64,000 nt of DNA from Chloranthus sessilifolius (GCA_021018995.1 CM037587.1:10608866-10672865); one strand, 5' to 3'. Positions 44,655 to 56,749 are shown, numbered from the stretch's first letter. The notes: generated by a model not told the origin, from the letters alone. Translations and numbers: made by a program.

Positions 44655-45777
44655 ACTAAAAGTCCCCCCTCTACAGCCATCTCCAGACCGAATTGAGGGG
44701 GGACTTTCACCCTCTTTGTTGTTTATTTTATACACCTGCCTTTCCGATCATTAACAGTTTGAGAATCACTTTGTCATGTGCAGGATCGACCTTACATTAA
44801 GGCATGCAACCTTAAAGGCCGCTTTCTAAGAAGCGTTGGGCAAACACATTCGGCAGAGAAGTAGACATAAAGGGCAAGAAAACCAGGGCACCAATTTTAA
44901 AAACAAAGGCGCTATAAGCAGTTTCAAAAACATATGTCCAAACAAAAAAAAAAGTCATCATCACATCATCCATGAGTGTTTAACAAATTCCAATCCAATC
45001 CCAAAAAAATATACTGAGTTTCAAAAAGCAAAAGAACTAAGGCCTATTCCTTGCTCACACTCTTTGACTTCTTGCGACGACGAGAGGAACTCTGATAAGT
45101 CCGCATGTCCCCCACCTTGGACCACGCCTGCGAGATCCTACTGAGTAAGGAATGCGATTCCTTAGCACGGGCATGCTACAAGGCACAATCAATGTCAAGA
45201 TCAGTTAAGAGGGCCAATGGTAATGAAAAGACCAAGAGGAGTCAAGCAGTCAGGTACTCACCATCTCCACCTCCCTAAGCTCTGCCAGATGACGATGGTA
45301 ATTCGCATATTCCATGGCCGAGTTGAAGTCCTGCGAGATAATGTTCAGTTATCAAGACACCCCTGGAAGCATGTGCAGAAGGAAACCAAAATAGAGGAGG
45401 ATTGGCTCAGAAGAAGACTTACCCCTGGAACCACCTTAGGAGGGGGAACGTTGGCCGCCTCAGCAGAAAGTCATGCTTGTCGATCCACGTCAGCACAGAG
45501 GTCCGAGAGGAAGCTATCATCAAGGCGCCGGAAGTTCCCATAAACTACAGACGGTCCACCGCCAGGGATACCCGCCTGAGAGGTGCCCGACGGACCTGCA
45601 CCAGAAGGACCAACACCAGAGGGATCTACCCCGGACATGTCAGCAGTACTAGGCCCCCCTTCACCATTTGAATCATCTCTCGGAGCAAACTGTGAACAAA
45701 AGAAAGATCCACTTAGGCAAAGACCGAGTTAAAATGAGAAGGAAACTAATCTAAGCTGAGAAGAGATTACCTGACTG

Positions 45778-47460
45778 ATCGGGCCGCCAAATGCTAGAAA
45801 ATTAGCGCTAGGGACAAAGCGCGACATGATGAATCGATGAGGTAGACACTCATACCAGAAATGATAGGCCCCAGGCACATGAAGGGCATGGATCGGGAAC
45901 CCATTATTGAAGAAGGCTGCCTCAGCTCCTCGATACTACCAGCAGGACTCCAAACGTCTGCCGGGGGGTCCATAGGTATGGCGTAGTAGCCCTGGTATTG
46001 ATGCACCACTCGCTCCCCCAGATAATAAGACCTAGCCCATGCTCCATAGAAGAAGACGACATGGCGATTGTTGAAAAGGCGGGAGGTGCCCACAGCTGCT
46101 CAGTCCCAGAAGGGAGATGTCAGGTACGGGTCAGGGAGGATCTGCCACCAAAGAAGAGAAACCAAGTAGGCAACACCTCAGTAAAAAGAAATGTCCAAAC
46201 TGAAAATGAACAAAGGTTGAAAAATCGTCACCTGCTCGAGGACCATCAAATCAAGCTAAGACCTTAGGCCCATTTCCAGGTACTTTAGGCCCACGTCACG
46301 ACGTCGAGACTGGTTCCAGTTGCTGAGGAGGGGAAAAGTGAGCACCTCTGAGAATAGAAGCGGACGACCAGGGTGGAAGTGATGATATCCCCACACCTGA
46401 AAAAGGGGCATGACGCAAAGGCAAGTCAGTAGCACATATAGATCATTCAAAATAAAAACAAAAAAATGATGATGAAAATAAATGATGATAAAAGCAAAGG
46501 AATGAGGAATTACCTCCAGGGCAGCCCAAAATCCCACGGTGGACTTCGAGTCCCCGGTCGTAACTCGGGATAAGTTGTACATCAGCCAGGCATATCCCGC
46601 CCCTCCCCAGTCATACCTAGGGACGTCGCCGCAATTATCCATCACGCTTAACAAGGCCAGGTGGACTCGTCCCCCGCTGGCATTTGTAAAGAGGGTCTTG
46701 TCCAGCAGGAGTAGGAGGGTGATGCAAGCCAAAACAGTCGCCCGCTCCGGCATGATATAGAGCTCCCGGTCCGACTGACCCAGGTCCACCATCTCATCAG
46801 CAGAAAAGAGAGAAGTCAGCCAGGACATCTTGACCTCTGTGCCATGGGTCTGCCCACGAGGAGGATAGGCCCCGATCAACCGAATAATGTCCTCTCGGCT
46901 CGGAACTGCTAAGGTGGATATCGGCACTCCCCCAAATTCTGATTCCAGTAATCATGGCCCAATCAACGGGTGTCAACGTCATCTCGGTATAGGGCATGTG
47001 GAACGTCATGGTCTCAGGACGGAACCTCTCGATCAGGGCCTTCAGATAGGCGGTGTCTGCCCTCATGGCGAGGCGGGGCAGAACTCCCAAAGCCCACTGC
47101 TCCAGGGACCTTCACCGAGGACATAGAGATAGAACTCATGGAAGTCGAGCCACCCCCCGCAGAATACAATGGTAGGCAGCTCCTGCACCCAAAGAAATGC
47201 ACATCAGATTGTAGAAGTAAAGTAAAACTGTGCAAAAGAAAGAAATTGAACCTATCTTTTACCTTGCCTGCTATTCCGAAGTTCGAGATATGGGTGTACT
47301 GCTGATGTAAGAGGCCAACTCGGGCAGCCTCACCCTGCATCTCAAGCTACGGGCCTGCTCTCCGTTCCACCCAGAGAAACTGCTCTCCCCGTGGGCTATA
47401 CACTATCTCAGGCCCCTGCTCCTGACCCTCCTCAGGGATGTGCTCTTCGCCGCCCGACAT
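45778..47460 (-). pseudogene. Antisense plant mobile domain (PMD) gene
   Basis: A minus-strand, multi-exon gene in Tat element 1. Exon 1 (47263-47460) starts MSGGEEHIPEEGQEQGPE and ends HQQYTHISNFGIAGK before the donor GTAAAAG. Exon 2 (46515-47182) encodes PMD residues TAYLKALIERFRPETMTFHM and PYTEMTLTPVDWAMITGIRI, then LTSLFSADE and RVHLALLSVM. Exon 3 starts at 46396 with VWGYHHFHPGRPLLFSEVL. A further block at 46134-45778 has ARSYYLGERVVHQYQGYYAI. These are the classic PMD/MAIN-like patterns. Frameshifts near 47090 and 46925, and stops in exon 1 and the last block, show decay. Intron sites are GT-AG. The protein's role in the element is not known. Confidence 0.72.
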
Positions 47461-47469
47461 GCCGGGGCA

Positions 47470-48139
47470 ACAAAAAATATAATCGCATCAGGGCATATCA
47501 ATGATGAAGAACCGTCTTTTTCTACAAACTACGGGGAGGTAAGTATGCTAATCCTTTTTCTACCATTTTCAGATACGAAGATATACACACACCCATAAAC
47601 AAAAATAATAATAATCCCTTTCTTTGTTTGTTGTTCTCAAAATAGAATAAAAATCCCTTTTCTTTTTCATAGAATTAAACAGAAAAATTGGTGTCTTTAT
47701 GTTAGTAAAAAATAAAAAATAAAAAAAAAAAAAAGGAAAAAAAACAACATCAATGAAGCAAATCATTAGAAAACAAAAAAAAGGGGGTCATTACATTATG
47801 TTTGCAAAAACAAAAAAAATCAAACAAAAAAAGAGATCCCTTTCTTTTATGCCCATAAAATAAAAAAAATCAATCAAAAACCAAAAATAAAATCCTTTTA
47901 CTTAATTAATTTTAAGAGAAATCAAAAATCATTTTCCTTAGTTAATTTTCAACAAAAAATAGAAATCAAAAATCATTTTTCTTAATTAATTTTCAAAAAA
48001 AAATATAAACCAAAAATCCTTCTTTCCTAATTAATTTTCACAAAATAAAAACCAAAAATCCTTGCTATATGTTCAAAATGATAACAAAACAAAAAAACAA
48101 GTATAAAAACCCCTTCCTCTATGTACAAATAAAAAAATA

Positions 48140-48178
<39 letters not shown>

Positions 48179-48355
48179 TATATATATATTAGGCATCAAT
48201 AAAATCCATAAAACAACAAAAAGTGGGCATTATTCATAAAAAATCATCAACACATCATCAGTAAACATGCTTACAATAAAAATAAACCATTTATCATCTA
48301 AGAATACAAGATTATGATCATATTTGCAAGAAAAAGCAAGAAAAATCCAAGGAAA
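47470..48355. other. A/T-rich spacer, putative intron of antisense gene
   Basis: Poly-A-rich DNA with repeated CAAAAATC and TTAATTAATTTTCA words and (AAT)n at 48143-48174. No coding potential. It separates the antisense leader exon (48363-48560) from the PMD start codon and could be its first intron: a donor CACAAG|GTAACC lies at 48374. Confidence 0.45.
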
Positions 48356-48362
48356 TGGGTTT

Positions 48363-48569
48363 TAAATGGTTACCTTGTGAAGGAAATGGGGTCTTTGATC
48401 TAACGCAAGCCCGCGATCGATCCACGAGCAAAACAACGGCAATGGCCGCGCGTAGAGGCAATGTAAAGGAACCCTAGGTGTGGAGCAGTTTTCGATTTCA
48501 AAGAAGAGGAAGGGAGGGAGAAAATTTCGAAATAAAGCCCCACAGCCCGAGTTCGGGCTGTTTAAAAAC
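48363..48569 (-). promoter_or_regulatory. Putative antisense promoter and leader exon
   Basis: Read on the minus strand: TATA-like GGTTTTTAAAC (48561-48570), the inverted repeat CAGCCCGA/TCGGGCTG (48543-48560), a CT-rich start-like stretch, CCTAGGGTTCC, and a leader ending in AAG|GTAACC near 48374. Element 2 keeps the same arrangement on the plus strand at 58002-58185. Arrangement suggests the PMD transcript starts here; no experimental proof. Confidence 0.45.
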
Positions 48570-48581
48570 CCCCTAGCCAAA

Positions 48582-48704
48582 CCTGGCGCAACTATTAGTT
48601 GCACGAGGCAATTTTTTACCCCCCTTTTGCTTGGCGCAACTATTAGTTGCGCCAGGCCATTTTGAGGCCCATAGTGGCCTGGCGCAACTAATAGTTGCGC
48701 CAGG
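48582..48704. repeat. Palindrome array B (three units)
   Basis: Units at 48582-48608, 48630-48656 and 48678-48704, spaced exactly 48 and 48 bp. The third is a perfect 27 bp palindrome with arms CCTGGCGCAACTA around one base. The first unit is damaged in its right arm. The array ends 12 bp from the TATA-like box at 48561-48570. Confidence 0.92.
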
Positions 48705-48959
48705 CACTCATGCCTGGTCTTGGGCCTGGTACGGGCCGGATGGGAAGACTGGTCCCCCCACTTCCTTCGGTTTATGTGCTTTGCTACTCTCGACAGATGC
48801 ACGCGCTCCAAAATGACATTTCGATCATCTTTCAACTTGCCAAGAGAGCCGCGCTAAAATAAAAGCAGACCGAGATCGATGAACACCCCGGTCCTACACA
48901 TAAGAAAAATTCCAAAAAAAATCCCCACAGAGAAGCCGAAAATATTCACGAGAAAATCC

Positions 48960-49140
48960 CCATAAAATGATAACTCCAAAATCCCAAAAAATTCACATAA
49001 AATGATAACTCCAAAATCCCAAAAAAATTCATATAAAATGATAACTCCAAAATCTCAAAAAATCCACATAAAATGATAACTCCAAAATCTCAAAATTCGC
49101 ATAAAATGATAACTCCAAAAATTCCAAAAAAATTCAGAAA
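48960..49140. repeat. Tandem repeat, about 40 bp unit
   Basis: Four to five copies of a unit containing ATAAAATGATAACTCCAAAA followed by TC.CAAAAAATTC. Element 2 has the same array inverted at about 57490-57660. It is non-coding. Confidence 0.8.
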
Positions 49141-49244
49141 AGATTAAAAATTCAAAAAAAATACATAACAGTCGAAAATTCCAAAACAAATCGCATAAAA
49201 TAATGGAAAAATAAAAAGCAAATACCCCACAACGCGCAAAAGCA

Positions 49245-49850
49245 TAAAGCAGTAAAATGTTAATAGTTTATCAGCAATGCAGCTGTGCAACATTAACGTC
49301 CTAAGTCTTAGGCATCCCTTGGATTCTGGGTCCTACTTCAAGGTAGGAGCAACGGTGTCAGTCCTGGTCAAACGGTCAATGTTTCGATCAAGTTAACTCC
49401 ATTGCTAAATCTTCACAATGAGCACTTTGTTTTGGACTCATATGAACTTAAGTGTCTTAAGCTTCAAATTCTTCATTGAAAAAGGTCAATCGTTGGTTGA
49501 AACCAACCTGTTAAGAATGAGATTACCCATCAATCAAACTATGTGCAACCATACATTCGGAAGGGTTCATTTCCCTTTTATTTTCTGTAGGATTAAAACC
49601 TGTATAGGCAGCGGTATCCCTGTAAAGTGTACACCTTGCGTTTGGATATCCGTATGATGGTTGTTTGTCCTCGTAAATTATACCCGGGCGGGTCCGGGTC
49701 GGGGCTTCCATCGCCTTTGTTGTTGCTTGTTGCCCCCGATGGGTGCATGATTATGCATAGTTAATTAATGATTATGATCATTGTCAACAGAGACCAGGAC
49801 TGGATGCCCCTTTTTTTAAGAGGTGTCTAATGTTTGGTTGGATCTGTTCA
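49245..49850 (+). repeat. Conserved 0.6 kb subterminal module (single copy)
   Basis: A block from GTTAATAGTTTATCAGCAAT to TTTGGTTGGATCTGTTCAAG. Its counterparts in element 2 are 56750-57360 and 58207-58820, where it is duplicated. It contains a TAGGATTAAAACCTGTATAG piece and TGTACACCTTGCGTTTGG. No open frame is conserved, so it is probably non-coding. Confidence 0.8.
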
Positions 49851-50507
49851 AGGAAGTTGGAGCTGAATACTCTAGGTCATGCTGAGCTGAGGCATGCTTT
49901 CAGAAAAATGGCACGTACTCCCAAAAAGTGTTGTGACATCTATTCACTTCGCTCTGGTGGTCATGCTAAATAAACTTTGGGATTAAGGGGTTCACCCAAA
50001 GATCTCAAACCCTGCTTCCAGTAGGGGCACCCGCGAATAATCCAATAAGGACATCAAATGCCTTATAGGATTGGACGCAAACTGTGGAGCCTTGCGTATG
50101 TTTACTTTGCACCTATCTTTGAATGTGGTCGATCACCCCTCTTACTTACGAAGCTGTTGTATTCAAAATAAATCTCGAACATCAATCATCTTCAAATCAT
50201 CTCGAGAAGCGGACATTTTTCCCGACTAACGGGCTTTCGCAACTCGAGAGGCGAACATTTTTCCCAGCTATTGGGCTTTCGCAACTCATTCCACCTCGGT
50301 TACGCCCAGTAATGTCGCTAAGTGCTTGGGAACCGATTACCTCAAGAAACGAATGTTTAGCCTAGAACCCTAGGGCTTTCGCTTTCTCACCATATTACTC
50401 ACTTGATGTTTGAAGTTCGTTATGAAAGCAGCAGACCCGTCAGTAATGCCTTAGGCCTCTTCGGATGTCTCTTTTCTTTGGCATACGATCATTAGTGATC
50501 GGATACC

Positions 50508-50520
50508 AAAGAGGGGCATC
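50508..50520 (+). promoter_or_regulatory. Polypurine tract, Tat element 1
   Basis: AAAGAGGGGCATC directly before the LTR start TGTAGAAACCC. Element 2 carries the identical sequence before its LTR (56083-56095 on the minus strand). Confidence 0.8.
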
Positions 50521-50919
50521 TGTAGAAACCCAAATTTGGCCCAAGGCCCGATCGAAACACCTTTCGAGAGAGGTGCAATTCTGAGCTTTTGATGGCGTAT
50601 ATGGAACCCTTAGGAATCACCCCAGACCCTTAGAAATCACCCTAGATCCCTTAGGAACCTACTCCGAACCTTTAGAAACCAATCCTGACCCTTAGAACCC
50701 ATTCCGAACCCTAAACCTAACCTTCCCGGGCAATGGATGAAGAGTGGTGCACCAAAACTGGTTGAAGTCTTCTATTAATATAAAATCATATACCATTGGA
50801 AAGAGGACTTCTCCAGCTTTCCAACGAGCTAAGAATCGCCCCAATCAGAGGTGTACATCGAAAGATATAGTCCAAACCCTAGGGGTAAAAAAGTAATAAT
50901 GTGCGGGCCCCCTAGGGAT

Positions 50920-51020
50920 TTGGTGCAACTAATAGTTGCGCCAGGCTATTTCTCCCCAGAAATGGCCTGGCGTAACTAATAGTTAACATTTTGCTGGCGC
51001 AATTCTATTAGTTTGCTGCC
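50920..51020. repeat. Palindrome array C in LTR (degenerate)
   Basis: A first unit at 50920-50945 keeps GCAACTAATAGTTGCGCCAG. The second at 50966-50985 has lost its right arm. A third at about 50994-51020 is barely recognisable. Spacing between the first two is 46 bp. Confidence 0.75.
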
Positions 51021-51335
51021 CCAACTAATTTAGTCGGCACAAGTAATGATTTGAGGCATATGAAAAGTGATTGTTGCATTTTGCCCCAAATTTTGTGACT
51101 GAGGTTTGACTTGTTGACCACCTCGACCCTTGGGGTGTGTTTTGATAGTTCTGTTGCACCCATTCCTCACCTATTTGCAACCCTTCAAGTGGCTTAAGGT
51201 CTCACCCCATCATCCACCATTAGAACCACCTTCACACCTTTCCAAGCTCTCAAAATCTTAGGAAACCTTAGATTTGAGATTACCTAATTGCTAACCCCAA
51301 TTAGCATCTAAGTGGTCTCCTAATCCACCTATTTC

Positions 51336-51345
51336 CTATAAATAG
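51336..51345 (+). promoter_or_regulatory. LTR TATA box, Tat element 1
   Basis: CTATAAATAG, a strong TATA box, followed by GAGCCCCCCTCCCC. The equivalent box in element 2 is at 55190-55200 on the minus strand. The palindrome array lies about 320-400 bp upstream. Confidence 0.65.
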
Positions 51346-52066
51346 AGCCCCCCTCCCCTTGGTTTAGGGGTTGAGAATTTTGCTTAAGAGAGAAAGAGCT
51401 CTAAGTGAGCAGTTCTTCCTCCCTTTGGTGCACTATTTTCCCTCAAAATTCTAGAATTCCAAAACCTCTTCCAAGCTTGTTCTTACATCACAAACCCATA
51501 GCTTAGGTGTGTGTGATCTCCTAGCCTCCCTTCTCCCTCCCTTAGCTAGTAAGCCTTAGTGGTTAGAACCCATTTTTCTACCATCCAAGCCTTCAAAAGC
51601 TCCTCCAAGCAAGCCACGCAAGGCTCTCCTACAGTGCTACAAGGGCCCGAGGGCTCCGGCTCTCTCCTTTCCTCTCCTATCTCTTTTCGGCATTCCCTAC
51701 CCTCTCATTTGTGCCGTTACGCCGCCGAATTTTCATAGGAACGGAGGGGCACAAGTTGCATTGGAGGCCCATTTGGGCAAGAGGGAACCATTTCCTTTTC
51801 TTTTATTCTATTTTATTTTTGGCCATTAGTAGAGACCGCATTAAGTAGGTTGATCAGGTGCCTAACACCTTCTCGATCGATAACCGAAGCCCCTACCCAA
51901 GAGCCTTTGGTGTGGACCGGATTCAGAGTCATATTTTTAGCACTTCGGTGCTCATAAAAATGAACTAGGTATCCCGGGACACCGAAAGCTCCGGGTGGCG
52001 ACTCTATATTTTTCGTTAGAGAGAGCATCGTCGCGACGGGATAGTAAAAAATCCCACGATTGCACA

Positions 52067-53517
52067 ACGACAATCAACGATTCTCTTATTAATTTATTGG
52101 CACGTGCATAGCATGTGTACTTTTCCTAGCATATATATATTGGCACGTGCAAGCCCAGATTTTGCCCAGATTCTGAGGGGTTTTTACAAAGTCTAAGTAA
52201 AGCCCACGTTCGAGAGTTTTCGTTGGGAGAGAGAATCAGAGCTTTTTCCGAGCGACAACGACGTATGGTCGTCCGAGCAAACCTCTCGGATTAGCTCAGA
52301 TTCTGAGCTCAGATTACGACCGGTGAAGTATACTTGTCCTTGATCTATGCAGACGATCCAAACTCACTGTCAACGGTCATGAGGTATGTGTCTTCCTGAA
52401 ACAGCTACGCAGTAGCTTCTTTGAAGCTAAAGCATCGTCTTCCCCAACCATCCATGGCGATAGGTAGGGGCCATCCTCGATTCTAAATACCACTGTCTCC
52501 TAGATCTCTGCTTCGATTCATATGGAGATTGATTGCAGAGATTCAAATGAAGTGCATTCACATGGCTACAGTTGGAGTTGAATTACGGCTATGATGAATC
52601 CAGTAGGGGCCAACCTGGTTCTGGAGCTCGCAGAGATTCAAATGTACTGCTTTCACATGGCAACAGTTGGCTACTTGATTTTGAGCGTTAGAAAATCTGG
52701 TAGGGGCAAGCTTCTCATTTTAAGACACCTGTCTCATAGCTTCAAAGAGAAGATTGAGTGCAAAGATTCGAATCGATCTCCTTGGGGAGGCATTGAAGGC
52801 TATAAAATGCTCCCCCTTGCCTCCCTTCAACCCCTCTCGGTATTTGCATTCCAAGGCAACAGAAGGTGCCTGAATTAAGGCCAAGGTGAATTTTTTTTAT
52901 TAAAATTTATAGCTTCTCAGCATTCTCAGCATTCTTCCTTAGATGAAGGCTTCTCACTGCTTCTTCCAATATGTATTTGACTGGTCGAGAGCAATACCCA
53001 ACCAGTCCGATACCGGTATCAGACCTGGTATTGGTATCGGTCTCGGTAGCGACTAATATTGATGCAATTCGGCCGGGAAATAGTATTTGGATGTACTACC
53101 ATGATGTTACTTTTTTTTTTCATTAAACAAATTCAATATCAGTATTGGCCGATATGCATTGGTATTTGTTGATATAAATTGATCTAAAGATTGAAATGAT
53201 ACCCGATACTAATGCCGAGTTTGATACCTTGATGGTATTAGTATCGGACGATTTTTTGACCCATGATTCAATTTCCTCTTTCTATATATATTATTGTGCT
53301 ATATATATATATAAAGAGAGAGAGAGAGAGAGCTTAGAATCAGGCCCAATTGCTTGACACAAAGGATAATTTGGGTCCCAAAATTTCACCCCTTTATAGA
53401 TTGACTTGAAAGTGCTTTCCTCAAATCCTCATATATCTAGGTTGAGCCAAACCATGCTAAGCATAGAGCTCAGCCACATGGAGTTCCAACAGATTAGGTG
53501 TGTCAAGTGCAAGATTG

Positions 53518-53572
<55 letters not shown>

Positions 53573-54467
53573 AAAATTTACTTTATTTTCCATTGCATCT
53601 AAACTTGAAAATCCTGAGGTCAATTTCATCAATTTGTTTTATACCCATCAAAAGCTTGCACTACCATAAACAAGAAAAAATGGAAAACCATATTAGAAAC
53701 TCTATCTTATTCCACCAATCTTTAAATTGAAAGCCTAAATAAAAAAATGCTCTTTCACGTGCATTCATAGTTAATCTTTATGAGAAAGCAAGCCAGTAGC
53801 AGAGCTCACTCTTGCACTCACAAAAACCCTACCAAATAGTAAACACCTGTTGTTGTCTTTGTTCCCACTGCATTAAATGCAGGAAAGAAAGGTACCCTGA
53901 TGCATAAAACAGGTTTTGGAACTTAGAGCTTATGGGCCTTTTGTTTACTAATAATAGGTTTTTCAAATTTCATTGGACAATTGCAATCTGTGTTATATGT
54001 AAGAGGTTCATGTATTGATCTTTCCAGTAGTAGAACTATTAGGTTTTCACACACCTCTCTTCTGTTAGCTTATTTGATTCTATATGTTAAATTTCATGCT
54101 TTTATTTTTCAATATCATTATTATACATCTTCATTGAATGGGGCATGTTACCACCTACCAGCTACCACTGCAATTAATGTTACCAGCCGCTTTTCACTCA
54201 ATTGAAACACTGATGTGATTTTCATAGTAGTATATATATAGGTGCATGGCTCTAGGTGCATGACTCTTTTTAGTCTGCATAAAGATCATTTGGCTTGGGG
54301 GAAAAAACTCCATGTTCTTTACCTTTTATATGTTTGCATAAAGTTGATTGCCTCACAGAGATAAAAGCAATTGCCTTCAGTTCACTTTAAGTTTTTGAAA
54401 ATGGCCTATATAATTCATTAGTCACAGAAGATAGTAATTTGACTTATTTGTTTTTTCGCTACCAATT
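52067..54467. other. Spacer between the two Tat elements
   Basis: 2.4 kb between the LTR ends of the two elements, with no recognisable gene. It holds three imperfect tandem units headed by GTAGGGGCCA or GTAGGGGCAA (about 52475, 52600 and 52699), followed by a TATA-like CTATAAAATG at 52800. A partial copy of the hAT-like MITE lies at about 53110-53265 (right end GACGATTTTTTGACCCATG), and (TA)n at 53518-53570. Confidence 0.5.
53518..53570. repeat. (TA)n microsatellite
   Basis: 53 bp of TA repeats. Unlike the TA tracts at 5-20 kb it lacks the CACAAGGTC flank. Ile-Tyr frames across it are artefacts. Confidence 0.9.
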
Positions 54468-55189
54468 TGTGCAACCGTGGGAACCGAGACGGTCCCGTCG
54501 GGACGATGCGTTCTCTAACGAAAAATATAGAGTCGCCACCCGGAGCTTTCGTTGTCCCGGGATACCCTGTTCATTTTTATGAGTACCGAAGTGCTAAAAA
54601 TATGACTCTGAATCCGGCCCACACCAAAGGCTCTTGGGTAGGGGCTTCGGTTATTGATCGGAAAGGTGTTAGACACCCGATCAACCCGCTTAACGTGGTC
54701 TCTACTAATGGCCAAAAATAAAATGAAGTAAAAGAAAAGAAAATAGCTTCCTCTTGCCCAAAAGGGCTTAGAATCCTATTTGTGCCCCTCCATTCCTACC
54801 CAAAAGTCGGCGGCGTAACGACACAAATGGGAGGATGAAGGGAGCTAGAAAGAGATAGGAGAAGAAAGGGAAGAGCCGGAGCCCTCGGGCCCTTGTAGCA
54901 CCGTAGGAGAGCCTTGAGTGGCTTGCTTTGATGAGCTTTTGAAGGCTTATATAATGGAAAAAGGGGTCCTAACCTCTAAGGTTTGGTAACTAAGAGGTAA
55001 GGAAGGAAGGTAAATGGGTAGCATATACCTAAACTAAGGGATCTAAGGTGAAAAATATCACTCCAAGGGGGTTTTAGAATTCTGGAATTTGTATGGGAAG
55101 TGTGCATCAAAGGGAGAAAGATCTTCTCACTTTAAGCTCTTTCTCTCTTAGGCCAAAATTCTCAACCCTTAAACCAAGGGGAGGGGGGC

Positions 55190-55200
55190 TTTATTTATAG
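55190..55200 (-). promoter_or_regulatory. LTR TATA box, Tat element 2
   Basis: CTATAAATAAA on the minus strand, followed by the GC-rich AGCCCCCC, as in the LTR of element 1. Confidence 0.6.
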
Positions 55201-55563
55201 GAAAACGGTGGATTAGGAGGCTACTTAGATGCTAATTGGGGTTAGCAATTAGGTAATCTTAAATCTAAAGATTCCTAGGGTTTTTGGAGCCTTGAAAGGT
55301 GCGGAAAGATTCTCCAATGGTGGATGATGGGGTGAGGCCTTAAGCCACTTGGAGGGTTACAAATAGGTAAGGAATGGGTACAATAGAACTAACAAAACAC
55401 ACCCCAAGGGTCGAGGTGGTCAACAAATCAAACTCCAGTCACAAAATTTGGGGCAAAATGCAACAGTCACTGTTCATATGCCTGGCGCAACTACAAATGT
55501 ACAGTAAAACAGTGCTGCACAGTTCCTGGAAATCAATCCGCGAGGGTGGGGCCCACTGTTGAA

Positions 55564-55680
55564 CCTGGCACAACTATTAGTTGCGCTAGGCTAAATTCTT
55601 GAGAGAATTGGCCTGGCGCAACTAATAGTTATACCAGGCAAAATTATACTTGGCCTGGCGCAACTATTAGTTGTGCCAAA
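55564..55680. repeat. Palindrome array D in LTR
   Basis: Three units at 55564-55590, 55612-55638 and 55654-55680 (spacing 48 and 42 bp), better preserved than array C. A lone half-arm CCTGGCGCAACTA also sits at about 55481-55493. Arm mismatches are mostly C-to-T or G-to-A. Confidence 0.88.
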
Positions 55681-56082
55681 TCCCTAGGGGGGCCCGCACA
55701 TTATTACTCTTTTGCCCTTGGGGTTCGGACTGCCGTATCTTTTGATGTACACCTCCGATTGGGGCGATTCTTGGCTCGTTGGAAAGCTGGAGAAGTCCTC
55801 TTTCTAATGGTATATGATTTTATATTAGTAGAAGACCTCATCTAGTCCAAGTGCACCACCCTTCATCCATTGCCTGGGAAGGTTAGGTTTAGGGTTCAAA
55901 ATGGGTTCTAAGGGTCGGGATTGGTTTATAAAGGTTCGGGGTAGGTTCCTAAGGGATCTAGGGTGATATCTAAGGGTTCGAGGTGATTCTTAAGGGTTTC
56001 ACATATGCCATCAAAAGCTCAGAACTGCACCTCTCTCGAAAGGTGTCTCGATCGGGCCTTAGGCCAAATTTGGGTGTCTACA

Positions 56083-56095
56083 GATGCCCCTCTTT
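56083..56095 (-). promoter_or_regulatory. Polypurine tract, Tat element 2
   Basis: On the minus strand AAAGAGGGGCATC immediately precedes the LTR start TGTAGACACCC, identical to the tract of element 1. Confidence 0.8.
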
Positions 56096-56749
56096 GGTAT
56101 CCGATCACTAATGATCGTATGCCAAAGAAAAGAGACATCCGAAGAGGCCCAAGGCATTATTGACGGGTCCGCTGCATTCAGAACAAACTTCAAACATCTA
56201 GTGGGTAACATGGTGAGAAAACGAAAGCCCTGGAGTGCCAGGCTAATCATTCGTCTCTCGAGGTAATCAGTTCCCAAGCGCTTAGCGACATTACTGGGCA
56301 TAACCGAGGTGGAATGAGTGGCGAAAGCCTAATAGCTGGGAAAAATGTTCACCTCTCGAGTTGCAAAATCCCGTTAGTCGGGAAAAATATTCGCTTCTCG
56401 TTATGATTTGAAGGTGATTGATGTTCGAGGTTCATTCTGAATACAACAGCTTCATAAGTAAGGGGGGTGATCGACCCACATTCAAAGATAGGCGTGAAGT
56501 AAACATACGCAAGGCTCCACAGTTTGCGTCCAATCCTACAAGGCATTTGATGACCTCATTGGATTATTCACGGGTGCCCCTGCTGAAAGCAGGGTTCGAG
56601 ATCTTTGGGCGAACCCATCAATCCGAAAGTTTATTTAGCACGACCACCCGAGCGAAGTGAATAGATGTCACAATGCTTTTTAGGAGTACGTGCCATTTTT
56701 TTCTGAAAGCATGTTTTAGCTTGGCATGACCTAGAGCGTCCAGCTTCAA

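Larger units (their letters stand above)
33180..52066 (+). mobile_element. Tat-lineage Ty3/gypsy element 1
   Basis: A large plus-strand LTR retrotransposon. It has a minisatellite leader, gag, protease with G-patch, RT, RNase H, an archaeal-type second RNase H, integrase, a long 3' non-coding region carrying two antisense genes, a polypurine tract and a 1.55 kb 3' LTR. The second RNase H and the antisense genes between integrase and the 3' LTR are typical of the Tat branch (Grande, Ogre, Retand relatives). No 5' LTR was found; the left boundary near 33180 is approximate and probably a truncation. Coding frames contain several stops and shifts, so it is not autonomous now. The second copy at 54.5-64 kb faces it tail-to-tail. 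Confidence 0.85.
50521..52066 (+). repeat. Tat element 1 3' LTR
   Basis: About 1546 bp from TGTAGAAACCCAAATTTGGC to about TTGCACA. It is homologous along its length to 54468-56082 in inverse orientation. It contains palindrome array C (50920-51020), the TATA box CTATAAATAG (51336-51345), CT-rich leader sequence and the conserved R/U5-like block ending GGGTGGCGACTCTATATTTT. The exact 3' edge is uncertain by a few bases. Confidence 0.82.
54468..56082 (-). repeat. Tat element 2 3' LTR
   Basis: About 1615 bp. On the minus strand it runs from TGTAGACACCCAAATTTGGC to about GGTTGCACA. It is homologous to 50521-52066 but clearly diverged in many places. It includes palindrome array D and a TATA box at 55190-55200. 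Confidence 0.82.

Noticed and set aside
45217..45671. Forward frames over the antisense PMD region with basic residues
   Set aside because: They are the shadow of the minus-strand PMD gene and its introns. No motif on the plus strand.
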